Origin: Flavobacterium sp. HJJ
GTDB taxonomy: Bacteria; Bacteroidota; Bacteroidia; Flavobacteriales; Flavobacteriaceae
Direction: 5' to 3'
DNA length: 64,000 nucleotides
NCBI RefSeq assembly: GCF_015351475.1
Contig: NZ_JADKPR010000016.1
Span: 1-64,000 of the forward strand
Shown: positions 10,268 to 20,167 of the stretch, piece after piece
Layout: each line of letters begins with the position of its first letter
Numbering within the stretch: position 1 is the stretch's first letter
Translations under genes and position numbers: made by a program
Notes under the pieces: generated by a model
What the model was told of the DNA's origin: nothing
What the model saw: only the letters and a program-made list of their open reading frames with translations
Database searches by the model: none

Positions 10268-12787
10268 ATGGCAAAGAATTTAGTGATAGTTGAGTCCCCT
10301 GCAAAGGCAAAAACAATCGAGAAATTTCTAGGAAGTGATTATCAGGTAGAATCAAGTTACGGGCATATCGCCGACCTGCCTTCCAAAGAAATAGGTGTTG
10401 ATGTCGAAAATGGATTCATTCCCAAATATGAAGTTTCCTCGGATAAAAAAGCATTGGTTTCCAAATTAAAGACGTTAGCCAAAAATGCCGATATGGTATG
10501 GCTGGCGAGCGATGAGGACCGCGAGGGAGAGGCTATTTCTTGGCACTTGGCGGAAGAACTGAAACTTAAAAAAGAGAAAACAAAACGTATTGTTTTTCAC
10601 GAAATTACAAAAACTGCTATTCTTAAAGCTATTGACAAACCGCGTGAAATTGATTATAATTTAGTTAATGCACAGCAGGCGCGAAGAGTTTTGGACCGTT
10701 TGGTTGGTTATGAGTTGTCTCCTGTGCTTTGGAGAAAAGTAAAAGGAGGTTTGTCAGCTGGACGTGTTCAGTCGGTTTCTGTGCGGCTGATTGTTGAAAG
10801 AGAACGCGAAATTCAAAATTTTACTGCTGTAGCATCTTATTCAGTTGTTGCTGAATTCACAAACGAAGCCGGAAAGTCTTTTAAGGCAAAGCTTCCAAAA
10901 AATTTCAATACAAAAAAAGAAGCCGAAGATTTTTTAAATAAAAATATTGGCTCTGCATATAAGGTAGCAGATTTAGAAACGAAACCTACCAAAAAATCCC
11001 CAACAGCTCCTTTTACAACTTCGACTTTGCAGCAGGAAGCGGCAAGAAAATTGTATTTGCCTGTTGGAATCACCATGCAGCTGGCACAGCGATTGTATGA
11101 GGCTGGACTTATTACCTATATGAGAACGGATAGTGTGAATTTGTCCAAAGAGGCGATGGATGCTGCACAGGCAGAAATCATTAAGTCTTATGGTAAGGAA
11201 TTCTCAAATCCAAGAACTTTTGCTAATAAAAGCAAAGGAGCACAAGAGGCTCACGAAGCGATACGTCCAACGGATATGTCTCTTCATTCTGTTGATATTG
11301 ACAGAGATCAAGCACGTTTGTATGACTTGATTTGGAAAAGAACATTGGCTTCACAAATGAGTGATGCAAAATTGGAGCGAACCAATGTGAAAATTGAAGC
11401 CAATAATCATGATGAAGTATTTACTGCTTCAGGTGAAGTTTTACTTTTTGAAGGATTTTTGAGAGTATATCTTGAAGGACACGATGATGACGAAGAAGAG
11501 CAGGAAGGAATGCTGCCAGCCTTGAAAGTAAATGAAAAACTGCAGAATAATTATATTACTGCAACAGAAAGATATTCAAGAGCGGCTGCAAGATACACTG
11601 AAGCTTCTTTAGTGAAAAAATTAGAAGAATTAGGAATTGGCCGTCCTTCTACTTATGCACCGACTATTTCTACTATTATCAATAGAAACTATGTTGAGAA
11701 AGGAAATTTAGAAGGTCAGGAACGTAATTATACGCAGTTGACTCTGCAGTCTGGTAAATTGGCAGAGAAGCTGCTCAAAGAAAATACAGGTTCTGATAAA
11801 GGAAAATTAGTCCCTACTGATATAGGTACAATTGTAACTGATTTCTTAGTGAAGAACTTTGGGAATATTTTGGATTATAATTTCACTGCCAAAGTGGAAC
11901 ATGATTTTGATGAAATAGCCGAAGGAAATATCGAATGGGCAAAGATGATGCAGGAGTTCTATGATCAATTTCATCCAACGGTAAAAGACGTAGAGGCGAA
12001 TGCCGACAGAGAAAGCGGCGAAAGAATATTAGGGATTGATCCAGCATCTGGTAAGCAGGTTTCAGTTCGTTTAGGTAAATTTGGTCCTATGGCTCAAATT
12101 GGAAATGCTGAGGACGATGATAAAAAATTTGCAAGTCTTCGTCATGAGCAGAATATTGGAAATATAACTTTGGAAGAAGCGTTGAATTTATTTCTGCTTC
12201 CAAAAAATTTAGGTATATATAAAGGTGAAGAAGTTGAAGTGAGTAATGGCCGTTATGGGCCGTATGTGCGTCATGGAAGTGTTTTTATTTCTTTGCCAAG
12301 AGGAGAAGATCCATTGGATGTATCGATGGTTAGAGCTCAGGAACTAATTGATGAAAAAGCAATTGCTGATGCTCCAATTGCGGTTTATAAAGGAGAAGGC
12401 GTTCAAAAGGGAACTGGCCGTTTCGGACCGTTTATCAAATGGAATGGTATTTTTATAAACGTAAGTAAGAAATATAATTTTGATAATCTTTCTCAAGCCG
12501 ATGTAGAGGCTTTGATTGAAGATAAACTGCAGAAGAATATTGACAAAGTGCTTCATAATTGGGAAGAGGAAGGTATATTAGTGGAAAAAGCGCGTTGGGG
12601 TCGTTCAGTTATAACAAAGGGTAAAATAAAAATTGAACTAAGTAAGGATGTTGATGCTGCAAAATTGACTTTGGCTGAAGTTCAGGAAATGATTGCCAAA
12701 AAGACTCCTGCTAAGAAAGTGGCAGCAAAAAAGACGACGGCAGTAAAAAAACCGGCAGTCAAAAAAACTGTGGCTAAAAAGAAATAA
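10268..12787 (+). CDS. topA: DNA topoisomerase I
   Basis: This type IA topoisomerase relaxes negative supercoils. I start it at MAKNLVIVESPAKAKTIEKF, the conserved TOPRIM beginning. The longer in-frame extension to 10220 would overlap the promoter. The 839 residues contain the TOPRIM acidic motif (SDEDREGEAISWH), the active-site segment GLITYMRTDSVNLS with the catalytic tyrosine, and the LEELGIGRPSTYAPTIS motif. C-terminal topoisomerase repeats with GRYGPYV and GRFGPFIKWNG replace classic Cys4 zinc ribbons. The protein ends in a lysine/alanine-rich tail of about 30 residues that probably binds DNA non-specifically. Confidence 0.97.
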   Translation: MAKNLVIVESPAKAKTIEKFLGSDYQVESSYGHIADLPSKEIGVDVENGFIPKYEVSSDKKALVSKLKTLAKNADMVWLASDEDREGEAISWHLAEELKLKKEKTKRIVFHEITKTAILKAIDKPREIDYNLVNAQQARRVLDRLVGYELSPVLWRKVKGGLSAGRVQSVSVRLIVEREREIQNFTAVASYSVVAEFTNEAGKSFKAKLPKNFNTKKEAEDFLNKNIGSAYKVADLETKPTKKSPTAPFTTSTLQQEAARKLYLPVGITMQLAQRLYEAGLITYMRTDSVNLSKEAMDAAQAEIIKSYGKEFSNPRTFANKSKGAQEAHEAIRPTDMSLHSVDIDRDQARLYDLIWKRTLASQMSDAKLERTNVKIEANNHDEVFTASGEVLLFEGFLRVYLEGHDDDEEEQEGMLPALKVNEKLQNNYITATERYSRAAARYTEASLVKKLEELGIGRPSTYAPTISTIINRNYVEKGNLEGQERNYTQLTLQSGKLAEKLLKENTGSDKGKLVPTDIGTIVTDFLVKNFGNILDYNFTAKVEHDFDEIAEGNIEWAKMMQEFYDQFHPTVKDVEANADRESGERILGIDPASGKQVSVRLGKFGPMAQIGNAEDDDKKFASLRHEQNIGNITLEEALNLFLLPKNLGIYKGEEVEVSNGRYGPYVRHGSVFISLPRGEDPLDVSMVRAQELIDEKAIADAPIAVYKGEGVQKGTGRFGPFIKWNGIFINVSKKYNFDNLSQADVEALIEDKLQKNIDKVLHNWEEEGILVEKARWGRSVITKGKIKIELSKDVDAAKLTLAEVQEMIAKKTPAKKVAAKKTTAVKKPAVKKTVAKKK

Positions 12788-12863
12788 AGAATTTGATTCC
12801 GTTGATCTTGATTTTGTTTCAGGAAGCTGCGGAAACTAAGACTATAAAGAAATAGATAAAGAA

Positions 12864-14015
12864 ATGGAATTTGATTTTTTAGTGCCATTAGACAGTGAAA
12901 TTTTAAAGCATATACAAGAGCTGTCTGCACAGCATTTTGGAAGCAAAGTTGTGTTGCATACTGCTGATTCAGTTCCAGATTTAGATAAAATTAATATTGC
13001 TATTATTGGTGTTCTTGATAATAGAGGTGATCAAAAGGCTAAAGCTGAAGTTGATTTAAATGCAATCCGAAAAGAATTGTACAGTATGTTTCCTGGTAAC
13101 TGGAAGGCAAGTATAGCTGATTTAGGGGATGTTCTTGCTGGAAATTCAAAAGAAGATACTTATTTTGCAGTAAAAAAAATAACAGCAGGATTGATAAGAA
13201 GAAAAATCATTCCGATAGTTATTGGAGGTTCTCAGGATATAACTTATTCACTTTATAGAGCTTATGATGATTTGGAGCAAATGGTAAACCTAGTTGCGAT
13301 AGATAGTAAGTTTGATTTTGGGAAAGAAAATGAAGCGATAAGCTGTGATTCTTTTTTAACAAAAATAATTATAGACGAGCCCAATAATTTATTTAATTTT
13401 TGTAATATTGGCTATCAGACATACTATAATTCTCAGGAGGAGATTGATTTGATAGAGAAATTATTTTTTGATGCTTATCGGCTAGGTGAAGTTTCAAATA
13501 ATATATCAATTTCAGAACCGGTTTTTAGAGATGCAGATTTAGTAAGTATTGATTTGAACTCTGTAAAATCATCGGATTCGGGTAATTTTATAGATTTTAA
13601 TCCGAATGGTTTTAATGGTAAGGAAATATGTTCTTTGGCTAGATATGCTGGAATAAGTGATAAGGTGACATCATTTGGTATTTTTAATCATAATAACTCT
13701 AGGCAGGAGGCTGTGATTATTTCTCAGATATGCTGGTATTTTATTGAAGGGTATCATTATAGATCTAATGAGTATCCATTTGGAAGCAGAGAGAGATATT
13801 TAAAGTATATTGTTCCGCTTGAAGATGAGGATTTAATTTTCTTTAAAAGTGATAAAACTGAAAGGTGGTGGATTGAGATTCCATATGTTTTAAGTTCAAA
13901 CAATAAATTGAAGAAAAATACGTTATTACCATGTTCATATGAAGAATATTTGGCAGCTTGTAATCAAGAAATGCCGGAAAGATGGTGGAAAGCCCAGCGT
14001 AAAAACGTTGTGTGA
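12864..14015 (+). CDS. Arginase-fold protein (formimidoylglutamase-like), probable pseudoenzyme
   Basis: The 383-residue protein matches the ureohydrolase (arginase/agmatinase/HutG) fold: an N-terminal Rossmann-like part and the segments IVIGGSQDITYSLYRAYD (about 120), VAIDSKFDFG (about 145) and DLVSIDLNSVKSSD (about 225-238). In active enzymes these read GGDHS, DAHxD and SxDxDxxD. Here the first His is Gln, the second-motif His is Lys, and the Asp-x-Asp of motif 3 is Asp-Leu-Asn. About half of the manganese ligands are therefore missing, and hydrolase activity is doubtful. It lies 268 bases upstream of gldK, so a structural or regulatory role near the gliding/T9SS genes is possible. Flavobacterial annotation often calls such genes formimidoylglutamase. 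Confidence 0.75.
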   Translation: MEFDFLVPLDSEILKHIQELSAQHFGSKVVLHTADSVPDLDKINIAIIGVLDNRGDQKAKAEVDLNAIRKELYSMFPGNWKASIADLGDVLAGNSKEDTYFAVKKITAGLIRRKIIPIVIGGSQDITYSLYRAYDDLEQMVNLVAIDSKFDFGKENEAISCDSFLTKIIIDEPNNLFNFCNIGYQTYYNSQEEIDLIEKLFFDAYRLGEVSNNISISEPVFRDADLVSIDLNSVKSSDSGNFIDFNPNGFNGKEICSLARYAGISDKVTSFGIFNHNNSRQEAVIISQICWYFIEGYHYRSNEYPFGSRERYLKYIVPLEDEDLIFFKSDKTERWWIEIPYVLSSNNKLKKNTLLPCSYEEYLAACNQEMPERWWKAQRKNVV

Positions 14016-14179
14016 TTTTTTTTATTCTTTAAAATTATTGGTTTTTTAGCAAAAGCGTTAATTTTATATGAATATTTGAAATAATTGTGTAATACTTACA
14101 TTTTTTTCAAAAGTGTGTTTTTTATCGTTGTTATTTAACTCTTCGGCGATAAAATATTTTTTTTTAAGAATTTTTAACA

Positions 14180-14187
14180 TACATTTG
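14180..14187 (+). promoter_or_regulatory. Candidate -7 element upstream of gldK
   Basis: TACATTTG is a perfect TAnnTTTG element about 95 bases before gldK. A TTG at the expected distance is not present, so the match is partial. It is the only good candidate in the 268-base gap after the arginase-fold gene. The rest of the gap is AT-rich with no gene. Confidence 0.45.
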
Positions 14188-14283
14188 ACCAATAAAATTT
14201 AAGGCTATAAAAAGAATTGTTTTTTAAAAAAAAAATAAATAGGTTTACAGTCTGATAATAATGAATAGATAACCCCAATTTTT

Positions 14284-15687
14284 ATGAAGAATTTCATTGC
14301 ATTTACGGCAATTTTAACAGTGTTGATTAGCTGTGGTAGATCAAGCGACAAAGGTGAGTTGGTTGGTGTAAAAGGAGCAAAATGGCATCCAGAAAAACCT
14401 TATGGAATGACGCTGGTACCTGGTGGGTCATATATCATGGGTAAATCTGATGATGATGTCGCTAATGTTGGTGATGCACCAACTAAAACTGTTACTGTTA
14501 GATCATTTTATATGGACGAAACAGAAATTACAAATAACGAGTATCGTCAGTTTGTAGAATGGGTTAAAGATTCTACAATACGTTTACGTTTGGCTATTCT
14601 GGCAGAAGAAAGCGGTCAGGGTGGTGGCGCAGATGGGAAAGGAAAAGGAAAAAATTCAGGAAGCATTGCTGATTATGCATTTAATGATTCTAATCCTGAA
14701 AAAATGACTGCATATGATAAATATATGTATGATAACTATTATAGTATTGGAACGGCTAAAGATGCAAATGCTTTCAAAAGGCTTAATAGAAAAGCAAAGC
14801 TTATAAAAGATGTTAAAAAATATCCAGATGAAAGTTATGTAGAAGTAATGGATTCAATGTATCTGCCTTTAGAAGCTTCTTACAACGGTTTGAGAACCAT
14901 GGATGTGAATAAGCTTAAATTCCGTTATAACTGGATGGATATTCAGGCTGCAGCAAAAGCTAAAGTTGGTAAAAGACAGGACTTTATAAGAACTGAAGAG
15001 GTGAAAGTATATCCTGACACAACAGTTTGGATAAAAGATTTCAGCTACTCTTATAATGAGCCAATGCACAATGATTATTTTTGGCATAAAGCATATGGAG
15101 AATATCCTGTAGTAGGTGTAACTTGGAAACAGGCAAAAGCTTTCTGTGAATGGAGAACTTTAAACAAAAACATATGGCTGAAATCTAAGAAAGGTCATTA
15201 TGATAATGTAAATTCATTCAGATTACCTACAGAAGCTGAATGGGAATATGCTGCAAGAGGAGGTTTGGAATCTGCTACTTTCCCTTGGGGTGGTCCGTAT
15301 ACTAAAAGTGACAGAGGCTGTTTCTTGGCTAATTTTAAACCTAACAGAGGTGATTATGCTGCTGATCAGGCACTGTACACAGTAGAAGCTCAGTCTTATG
15401 AGCCTAATGGATATAATTTGTATAATATGGCTGGAAACGTTTCTGAATGGACTGATTCTGCTTATGATTCCAATTCGTACGAATTCATGTCTACAATGAA
15501 CCCTGCAGTCATTGATAATTCAAATAAACGTAAAGTTGTAAGAGGCGGATCTTGGAAAGATGTGTCATACTTTTTACAGGTAAGTACCCGTGCATTTGAA
15601 TATTCGGATTCAGCAAGAAGTTATATCGGATTTAGAACAGTACAAGATTACATGGGTACTCAGACTACTAAAAACGGTAAAAAATAA
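14284..15687 (+). CDS. gldK: Gliding motility / type IX secretion lipoprotein GldK
   Basis: GldK forms periplasmic, outer-membrane-associated rings with GldN in the type IX secretion system. The 467-residue protein has a signal peptide with lipobox Cys17 (VLISC) and a formylglycine-generating-enzyme-like (SUMF1) fold: MTLVPGGSYIMGKSDDD, SFYMDETEITNNEYRQFV, FRLPTEAEWEYAARGG and GNVSEWTDSAY. The C-terminal segment, where true FGEs carry two catalytic cysteines, reads RGGSWKDVSYFLQVSTR and has none. The fold is therefore structural. It is the first gene of the gldKLMN operon. Confidence 0.97.
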   Translation: MKNFIAFTAILTVLISCGRSSDKGELVGVKGAKWHPEKPYGMTLVPGGSYIMGKSDDDVANVGDAPTKTVTVRSFYMDETEITNNEYRQFVEWVKDSTIRLRLAILAEESGQGGGADGKGKGKNSGSIADYAFNDSNPEKMTAYDKYMYDNYYSIGTAKDANAFKRLNRKAKLIKDVKKYPDESYVEVMDSMYLPLEASYNGLRTMDVNKLKFRYNWMDIQAAAKAKVGKRQDFIRTEEVKVYPDTTVWIKDFSYSYNEPMHNDYFWHKAYGEYPVVGVTWKQAKAFCEWRTLNKNIWLKSKKGHYDNVNSFRLPTEAEWEYAARGGLESATFPWGGPYTKSDRGCFLANFKPNRGDYAADQALYTVEAQSYEPNGYNLYNMAGNVSEWTDSAYDSNSYEFMSTMNPAVIDNSNKRKVVRGGSWKDVSYFLQVSTRAFEYSDSARSYIGFRTVQDYMGTQTTKNGKK

Positions 15688-15752
15688 TAAAAGAATTTCC
15701 TAAATCACTTAAATAAAAATAACCTATAAATTAACTTTAAAATTTTTAAACG

Positions 15753-16385
15753 ATGGCTATATTGAGCAAAAAAGCAATGAATTTTACCTATGGTATGGGA
15801 GCGGCAGTAGTAATTATTGGAGCACTTTTTAAAATTCAACATTATCCTGGAGCAAGTGCATTATTAATTGTTGGTCTTTGTACTGAAGCTTTTATTTTTG
15901 CTCTTTCAGCATTTGAACCTGTTGATCACGAATTGGACTGGTCTTTGGTGTATCCTGAATTGGCACCTGGTGCTGTAAAAACTGAGAAGAAAGCTATTGT
16001 AAAAGATGATGCTGACGGAATGTTATCTTCAAAATTAGATGCTTTATTAAAAGAAGCAAAAATTGATGGTGAATTAATGAACAGCCTTGGTAATAGTATC
16101 CGTAATTTCGAAGATGCTTCAAGAAATATTTCTCCAACTGTTGATTCAATTGCTGCTACAAAAAAATACAGCGAAGAATTGTCTATGGCAGCTGCTCAAA
16201 TGGAGTCTTTAAACAGTTTATATAAAATTCAATTAGAAAGCGCTTCTAGAAATACTGAAGCTAATAAAGAAATTGCTGAAAATGCTAGTAAATTAAAGGA
16301 GCAAATGCAATCAATGACTGCAAATATTGCTTCTTTGAACAATGTTTACGGTGGTATGCTTTCTGCTATGAGTAATAAAGGATAA
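15753..16385 (+). CDS. gldL: Type IX secretion / gliding motor protein GldL
   Basis: GldL is the inner-membrane ring component that, with GldM, converts proton motive force into T9SS work and gliding. The 210 residues have two transmembrane helices at about 12-30 and 36-52. They are joined by a short loop (KIQHYPG) and include an intramembrane glutamate in helix 2 (GLCTEAFIFAL), as in known GldL motors. A long cytoplasmic helical/coiled-coil tail follows. The start MAILSKKAMNFTYG is the usual one, and the gene is 65 bases from gldK. Confidence 0.97.
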   Translation: MAILSKKAMNFTYGMGAAVVIIGALFKIQHYPGASALLIVGLCTEAFIFALSAFEPVDHELDWSLVYPELAPGAVKTEKKAIVKDDADGMLSSKLDALLKEAKIDGELMNSLGNSIRNFEDASRNISPTVDSIAATKKYSEELSMAAAQMESLNSLYKIQLESASRNTEANKEIAENASKLKEQMQSMTANIASLNNVYGGMLSAMSNKG

Positions 16386-16436
16386 TTAGTTTTTTAACTA
16401 TATATTTTAATATTAAATAATAAACTAATTAGAAAA

Positions 16437-17996
16437 ATGGCAGGAGGAAAATTAACCCCTAGACAGAAGATGATTAACCTGATGTATTTGGTTTTCATCG
16501 CAATGTTAGCATTAAATATGTCCAAAGAAGTATTGTCAGCATTTGGATTAATAAACGAGAGATTTGAAACTGCAAATGGTTTAGCGTTAACTTCTAATGA
16601 AGCTATTTTAGCAGATTTAGATCTTAAAGCTCAAGATAAACCTGAGCAGTATCAAGTTCCTAACGAAATTGGTAAAAAAGTAGCTGCTGCTACAACTACT
16701 TTTTACAAGTATGTAGAGTCACTTAAATTAGGTTTTACTAAGGATATTGTAAGAGAAAAAGATGGTAAATTACCATATGAAACTATGGATAATTCATCCA
16801 AATTAGATGAGTCATGGTTTAGCGGTGATGGTTTATCAGCTAAAGGTAAAGAAGTTGTTGCTGCAGTTGAGGCTTATAAATCTGCGATCAAATCTGCTTT
16901 AGGAAATGATCCTAAGTTTAAAGACATCTTAGCTGAGTTCAATACTAAATTTAATACAGCTGATGTTAAGGATAAAGAAGGTGTTACTAAAAATAATTTA
17001 GATTATAATTTTAAGCATTTTCCATTAATTGCTTCTGTTGCTAAATTAACAGCTATCCAAAATGATGTTAATACAATTGAAAACCAAATTTTGGGAACTT
17101 TGACTGGATCTACAGCTGTTGCTGCTGCGTCAATGAAAAATTATACTGCTATCGTTATACCTGAAAAATCTGCATTCTTTGCTGGTGAAGCTGTAAAAGG
17201 TAAAATCGTTTTAGGACGTTTTGATAAATCTACTGTTCCAACTCAAGTTGTAGTTAACGGAGGTAATTTAAATTTGGCGACTGCATTGCATGACGGTCAA
17301 GTTGATTTTAGTTTTGGTGCTGGTAATGTTGGTGAACACGACATTAATGGTAACTTTACTTTTATGGAAGATGGAAAACCAGTTGCGATTCCAATTTTAG
17401 GAAACTATGTTGTTGTTCCAAAACCAAATTCAGCAACTATTTCTGCAGATAAAATGAATGTAGTTTATAGAGGCGTTATTAACCCAATGACTATTTCTTT
17501 TGCTGGTGTTTCTGATGATAAAGTAACTGCTTCTGCGCCAGGATTAAGCCGTGCAGGTAAAGCGGGCAGCTATAATATGAGTCCAGGTCAAGGTTCTGAA
17601 GTGGTAATTAATGTAACAGGAACATTACCTGATGGTTCAAAAGTTTCTGATAAAAGATCTTTCAGAATTAAAGGTATTCCAGCTCCAGTTGGTGCTATTG
17701 GTGGAGAAATTGGAATTGTTAAAGGAGCTAAATCTCGTTTAGAAGTTTCTCAAGTATCTGCTAAATTACCTGATTTTGATTTTAATGTTAATTTGAATGT
17801 TGTTGGATTTACTTTAAAAGTTACTGGACAGGCTGCAGTTATTGTTTCTGGTGATAGAGTTAATTCTCAATGTAAAGCAGCTTTGGCAAGAGCCACAAGA
17901 GGTGACCAAATCACGATTTCTGATATCAAAACCAAGTTAGTTGGATCTGATATTATGCTTTCTAGAACGGCACCGGTAATTTATGAAATACAATAA
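16437..17996 (+). CDS. gldM: Type IX secretion / gliding motor protein GldM
   Basis: GldM dimers cross the inner membrane once and span the periplasm to reach the GldK-GldN ring. The 519-residue protein starts MAGGKLTPRQKMINLMYLVF, with a single transmembrane helix at about 14-32. Long periplasmic domains follow, including a helical domain and several beta domains (for example GDRVNSQCKAALARATRGDQ near the C-terminus). Length, start and operon position are standard. Confidence 0.97.
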   Translation: MAGGKLTPRQKMINLMYLVFIAMLALNMSKEVLSAFGLINERFETANGLALTSNEAILADLDLKAQDKPEQYQVPNEIGKKVAAATTTFYKYVESLKLGFTKDIVREKDGKLPYETMDNSSKLDESWFSGDGLSAKGKEVVAAVEAYKSAIKSALGNDPKFKDILAEFNTKFNTADVKDKEGVTKNNLDYNFKHFPLIASVAKLTAIQNDVNTIENQILGTLTGSTAVAAASMKNYTAIVIPEKSAFFAGEAVKGKIVLGRFDKSTVPTQVVVNGGNLNLATALHDGQVDFSFGAGNVGEHDINGNFTFMEDGKPVAIPILGNYVVVPKPNSATISADKMNVVYRGVINPMTISFAGVSDDKVTASAPGLSRAGKAGSYNMSPGQGSEVVINVTGTLPDGSKVSDKRSFRIKGIPAPVGAIGGEIGIVKGAKSRLEVSQVSAKLPDFDFNVNLNVVGFTLKVTGQAAVIVSGDRVNSQCKAALARATRGDQITISDIKTKLVGSDIMLSRTAPVIYEIQ

Positions 17997-18042
17997 TATT
18001 TAAGTTGAAATTTAACGCTTAGATAACTTAATAATTGATAAA

Positions 18043-19032
18043 ATGAAGACTAAAAATTTAGTAGTAGTTATTGCATTAGTTGCAGGAAGTTTTTCTTCAT
18101 TTGCACAATCTAATTTGCTTAATGCTAAAACTCCTGAGCAAATAGGTGTAAAGACTAAATCTCAAATATCGCTTGATAATGATAAGCCCTTAGCTTATGG
18201 TTATGTTGATGATAGAGATATATTAATGGGAAAAACTACTTGGGAGATAATTGATTTGAGTGAAAGATTTAATTTTCCTCTTTATTTTCCAATCGATTCT
18301 ACTAATATAGGGAAAGACAGAAGATCATTATTTGATGTTTTAATTAAAGGTATTAAAGCTAATAAAATAACTGAAGTGTATGCTGATGATTATTTTAATA
18401 CCAAAAAATCATTTAAAGACATGAGCAGTTCGTTTACTTATATTGATACTACAAATGCTGGTAGAGAAGAAGTAAATGCCAATAGAGATTTGTATTATCC
18501 AAAAGCAAAACCCTCGATTACTTATAAAACTGTTAAAGGTAAAAAAGTAAAAGTTGTTGGTCCTGCTACTGTTCCCGTTGCTAAGGTTTTAGATCCTCAG
18601 TTTATTGATAAAAGAGAACTTACTTCACAGGATATTACTGGTTATAAATTGAAAGGATACTGGTATTTTGATAAACGTCAGAGTGAATTAAAGTATCGCT
18701 TGTTAGGTATTTGTCCAATTGCTCCTGAGGCAAGAGAAGTTGGAACTGAGAATCCTGATTATATTGATTTATTCTGGATTTTTTATCCATCAATCCGTGA
18801 TTATCTGCATCAGTATTTAGCATTCAATGAAAAGAATTCTTCTATGCCAATTTCTTTTGATAGAATTTTAGATTCTCGTCAATTTAGCGGTGTCATTTAC
18901 AAAGAAGAAAATGTTTATGGTGACCGTTTGATTACTGAGTATGTTAATGAAAATGCTTTGAACCAATTATTGGAATCAGACAGAATTAAAGATAAAATTC
19001 GTGACTTCGAACACGATATGTGGAATTACTAA
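18043..19032 (+). CDS. gldN: Type IX secretion / gliding motility protein GldN
   Basis: GldN is the periplasmic partner of GldK in the outer-membrane-associated ring. The 329 residues begin with a cleavable signal peptide (VVVIALVAGSFSSFAQ). Mature-part segments such as RDILMGKTTWEIIDLSER and LFWIFYPSIRDYLHQYLAFN are typical. It is the last gene of the operon, 46 bases after gldM, and is followed immediately by a strong terminator. Confidence 0.97.
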   Translation: MKTKNLVVVIALVAGSFSSFAQSNLLNAKTPEQIGVKTKSQISLDNDKPLAYGYVDDRDILMGKTTWEIIDLSERFNFPLYFPIDSTNIGKDRRSLFDVLIKGIKANKITEVYADDYFNTKKSFKDMSSSFTYIDTTNAGREEVNANRDLYYPKAKPSITYKTVKGKKVKVVGPATVPVAKVLDPQFIDKRELTSQDITGYKLKGYWYFDKRQSELKYRLLGICPIAPEAREVGTENPDYIDLFWIFYPSIRDYLHQYLAFNEKNSSMPISFDRILDSRQFSGVIYKEENVYGDRLITEYVNENALNQLLESDRIKDKIRDFEHDMWNY

Positions 19033-19051
19033 TTTCATGAATTTTTTTTTA

Positions 19052-19085
19052 AAAAACTCTTACTTTAATCAAGTAAGAGTTTTTT
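19052..19085 (+). terminator. Terminator of the gldKLMN operon
   Basis: A 14-bp perfect stem (aaaaactcttactt / aagtaagagttttt) with a 5-base loop ends in a T-run, 20 bases after gldN. Confidence 0.92.
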
Positions 19086-19108
19086 GTTTGTTTTAAATTT
19101 TATTATTT

Positions 19109-20167
19109 ATGATTGATTATATAATTGTTGGTTGTGGTTTGGGCGGAATTTCATTCTGTGAGACTGCTATTCGGCATGGGAAAAGTTTTGTGGTTTTTAA
19201 TAATGATTCTCAAAATTCATCCAAAATTGCTGGGGGATTATATAACCCTGTTATTTTGAAGCGGTTTAGTGAAGTTTGGAATGCGCAGGAACAATTAGAT
19301 ATAATGGCTCTTTTTTATTCTAATTTGAGCGATAGAATAGATGATAAGTTAAATTTTAAAACACCTGTATTAAGAAAGTTTTTTTCTATTGAAGAGCAGA
19401 ATAATTGGTTTGCAGCTTCTGACAAAAAAAACTTGGCGCCTTTTCTATCTACTTCTTTATGTTTCAATAAATATAACGGCATTGACTCACTATTTGGTTA
19501 TGGTGAGGTTTTGCACACTGGATATGTTGATACGGCATTATTATTATCAAAGTACCAAAAGTATCTTGCTTCATTAAATCTTTTAAGAGCAGAGTCTTTT
19601 GAATATGACGCATTAATTATTGAAGATGACAGATTGTTATATAAAGATATGGAGGCAAAACATATTGTCTTTGCAGAAGGTTTTGGTCTGCATGCTAATC
19701 CTTTTTTTAATGACCTTCCTTTAGATGGCACCAAAGGTGAATTGTTTATTATTAAGACACCTGATTTGAAACTGGATGTGATAGTGAATGCTAGTGTTTT
19801 TATTTTGCCATTGGGAAATGATATGTTTAAAGTAGGTGCAACCTATAATGTGAAAGATAAAACGGATTTGCCTACTGAGGAAGGAAGAATAGAATTAATT
19901 GACAGAATTAAGGAGATAATTTCGTGTGAGTTTGAAATTATAGAACATTATGCTGGAGTGAGGCCTACTGTTAAGGATAGAAGGCCTTTGGTTGGTACAC
20001 ATAGCAATTATAAAAATGTGCATGTGTTGAATGGTCTTGGAACTCGTGGAGTAATGCTTGGGCCAGCGATGGCTAAAGAATTATTTGACAAAATTGAAAA
20101 CAATATTCCGCTTGATAAGGAAATTGATATTGTTAGATATTACAATAAAAAGAAAAAGAAAATTTAA
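19109..20167 (+). CDS. FAD-dependent oxidoreductase (DAO/glycine-oxidase-like)
   Basis: The 352-residue protein starts with a Rossmann FAD-binding motif (DYIIVGCGLGGISFCETAI). In the C-terminal part it has ETIxGxRPTxxDRRPLxG-like sequence (YAGVRPTVKDRRPLVGTH) and NGLGTRGVMLGPAMAKELF, both typical of D-amino-acid-oxidase-family flavoproteins. The substrate cannot be read from the sequence. Candidates are glycine/D-amino acids or an MnmC-like imino acid reaction. It follows the gld terminator and runs convergently into the DUF983 gene, with a 4-base overlap of the stops. Confidence 0.85.
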   Translation: MIDYIIVGCGLGGISFCETAIRHGKSFVVFNNDSQNSSKIAGGLYNPVILKRFSEVWNAQEQLDIMALFYSNLSDRIDDKLNFKTPVLRKFFSIEEQNNWFAASDKKNLAPFLSTSLCFNKYNGIDSLFGYGEVLHTGYVDTALLLSKYQKYLASLNLLRAESFEYDALIIEDDRLLYKDMEAKHIVFAEGFGLHANPFFNDLPLDGTKGELFIIKTPDLKLDVIVNASVFILPLGNDMFKVGATYNVKDKTDLPTEEGRIELIDRIKEIISCEFEIIEHYAGVRPTVKDRRPLVGTHSNYKNVHVLNGLGTRGVMLGPAMAKELFDKIENNIPLDKEIDIVRYYNKKKKKI

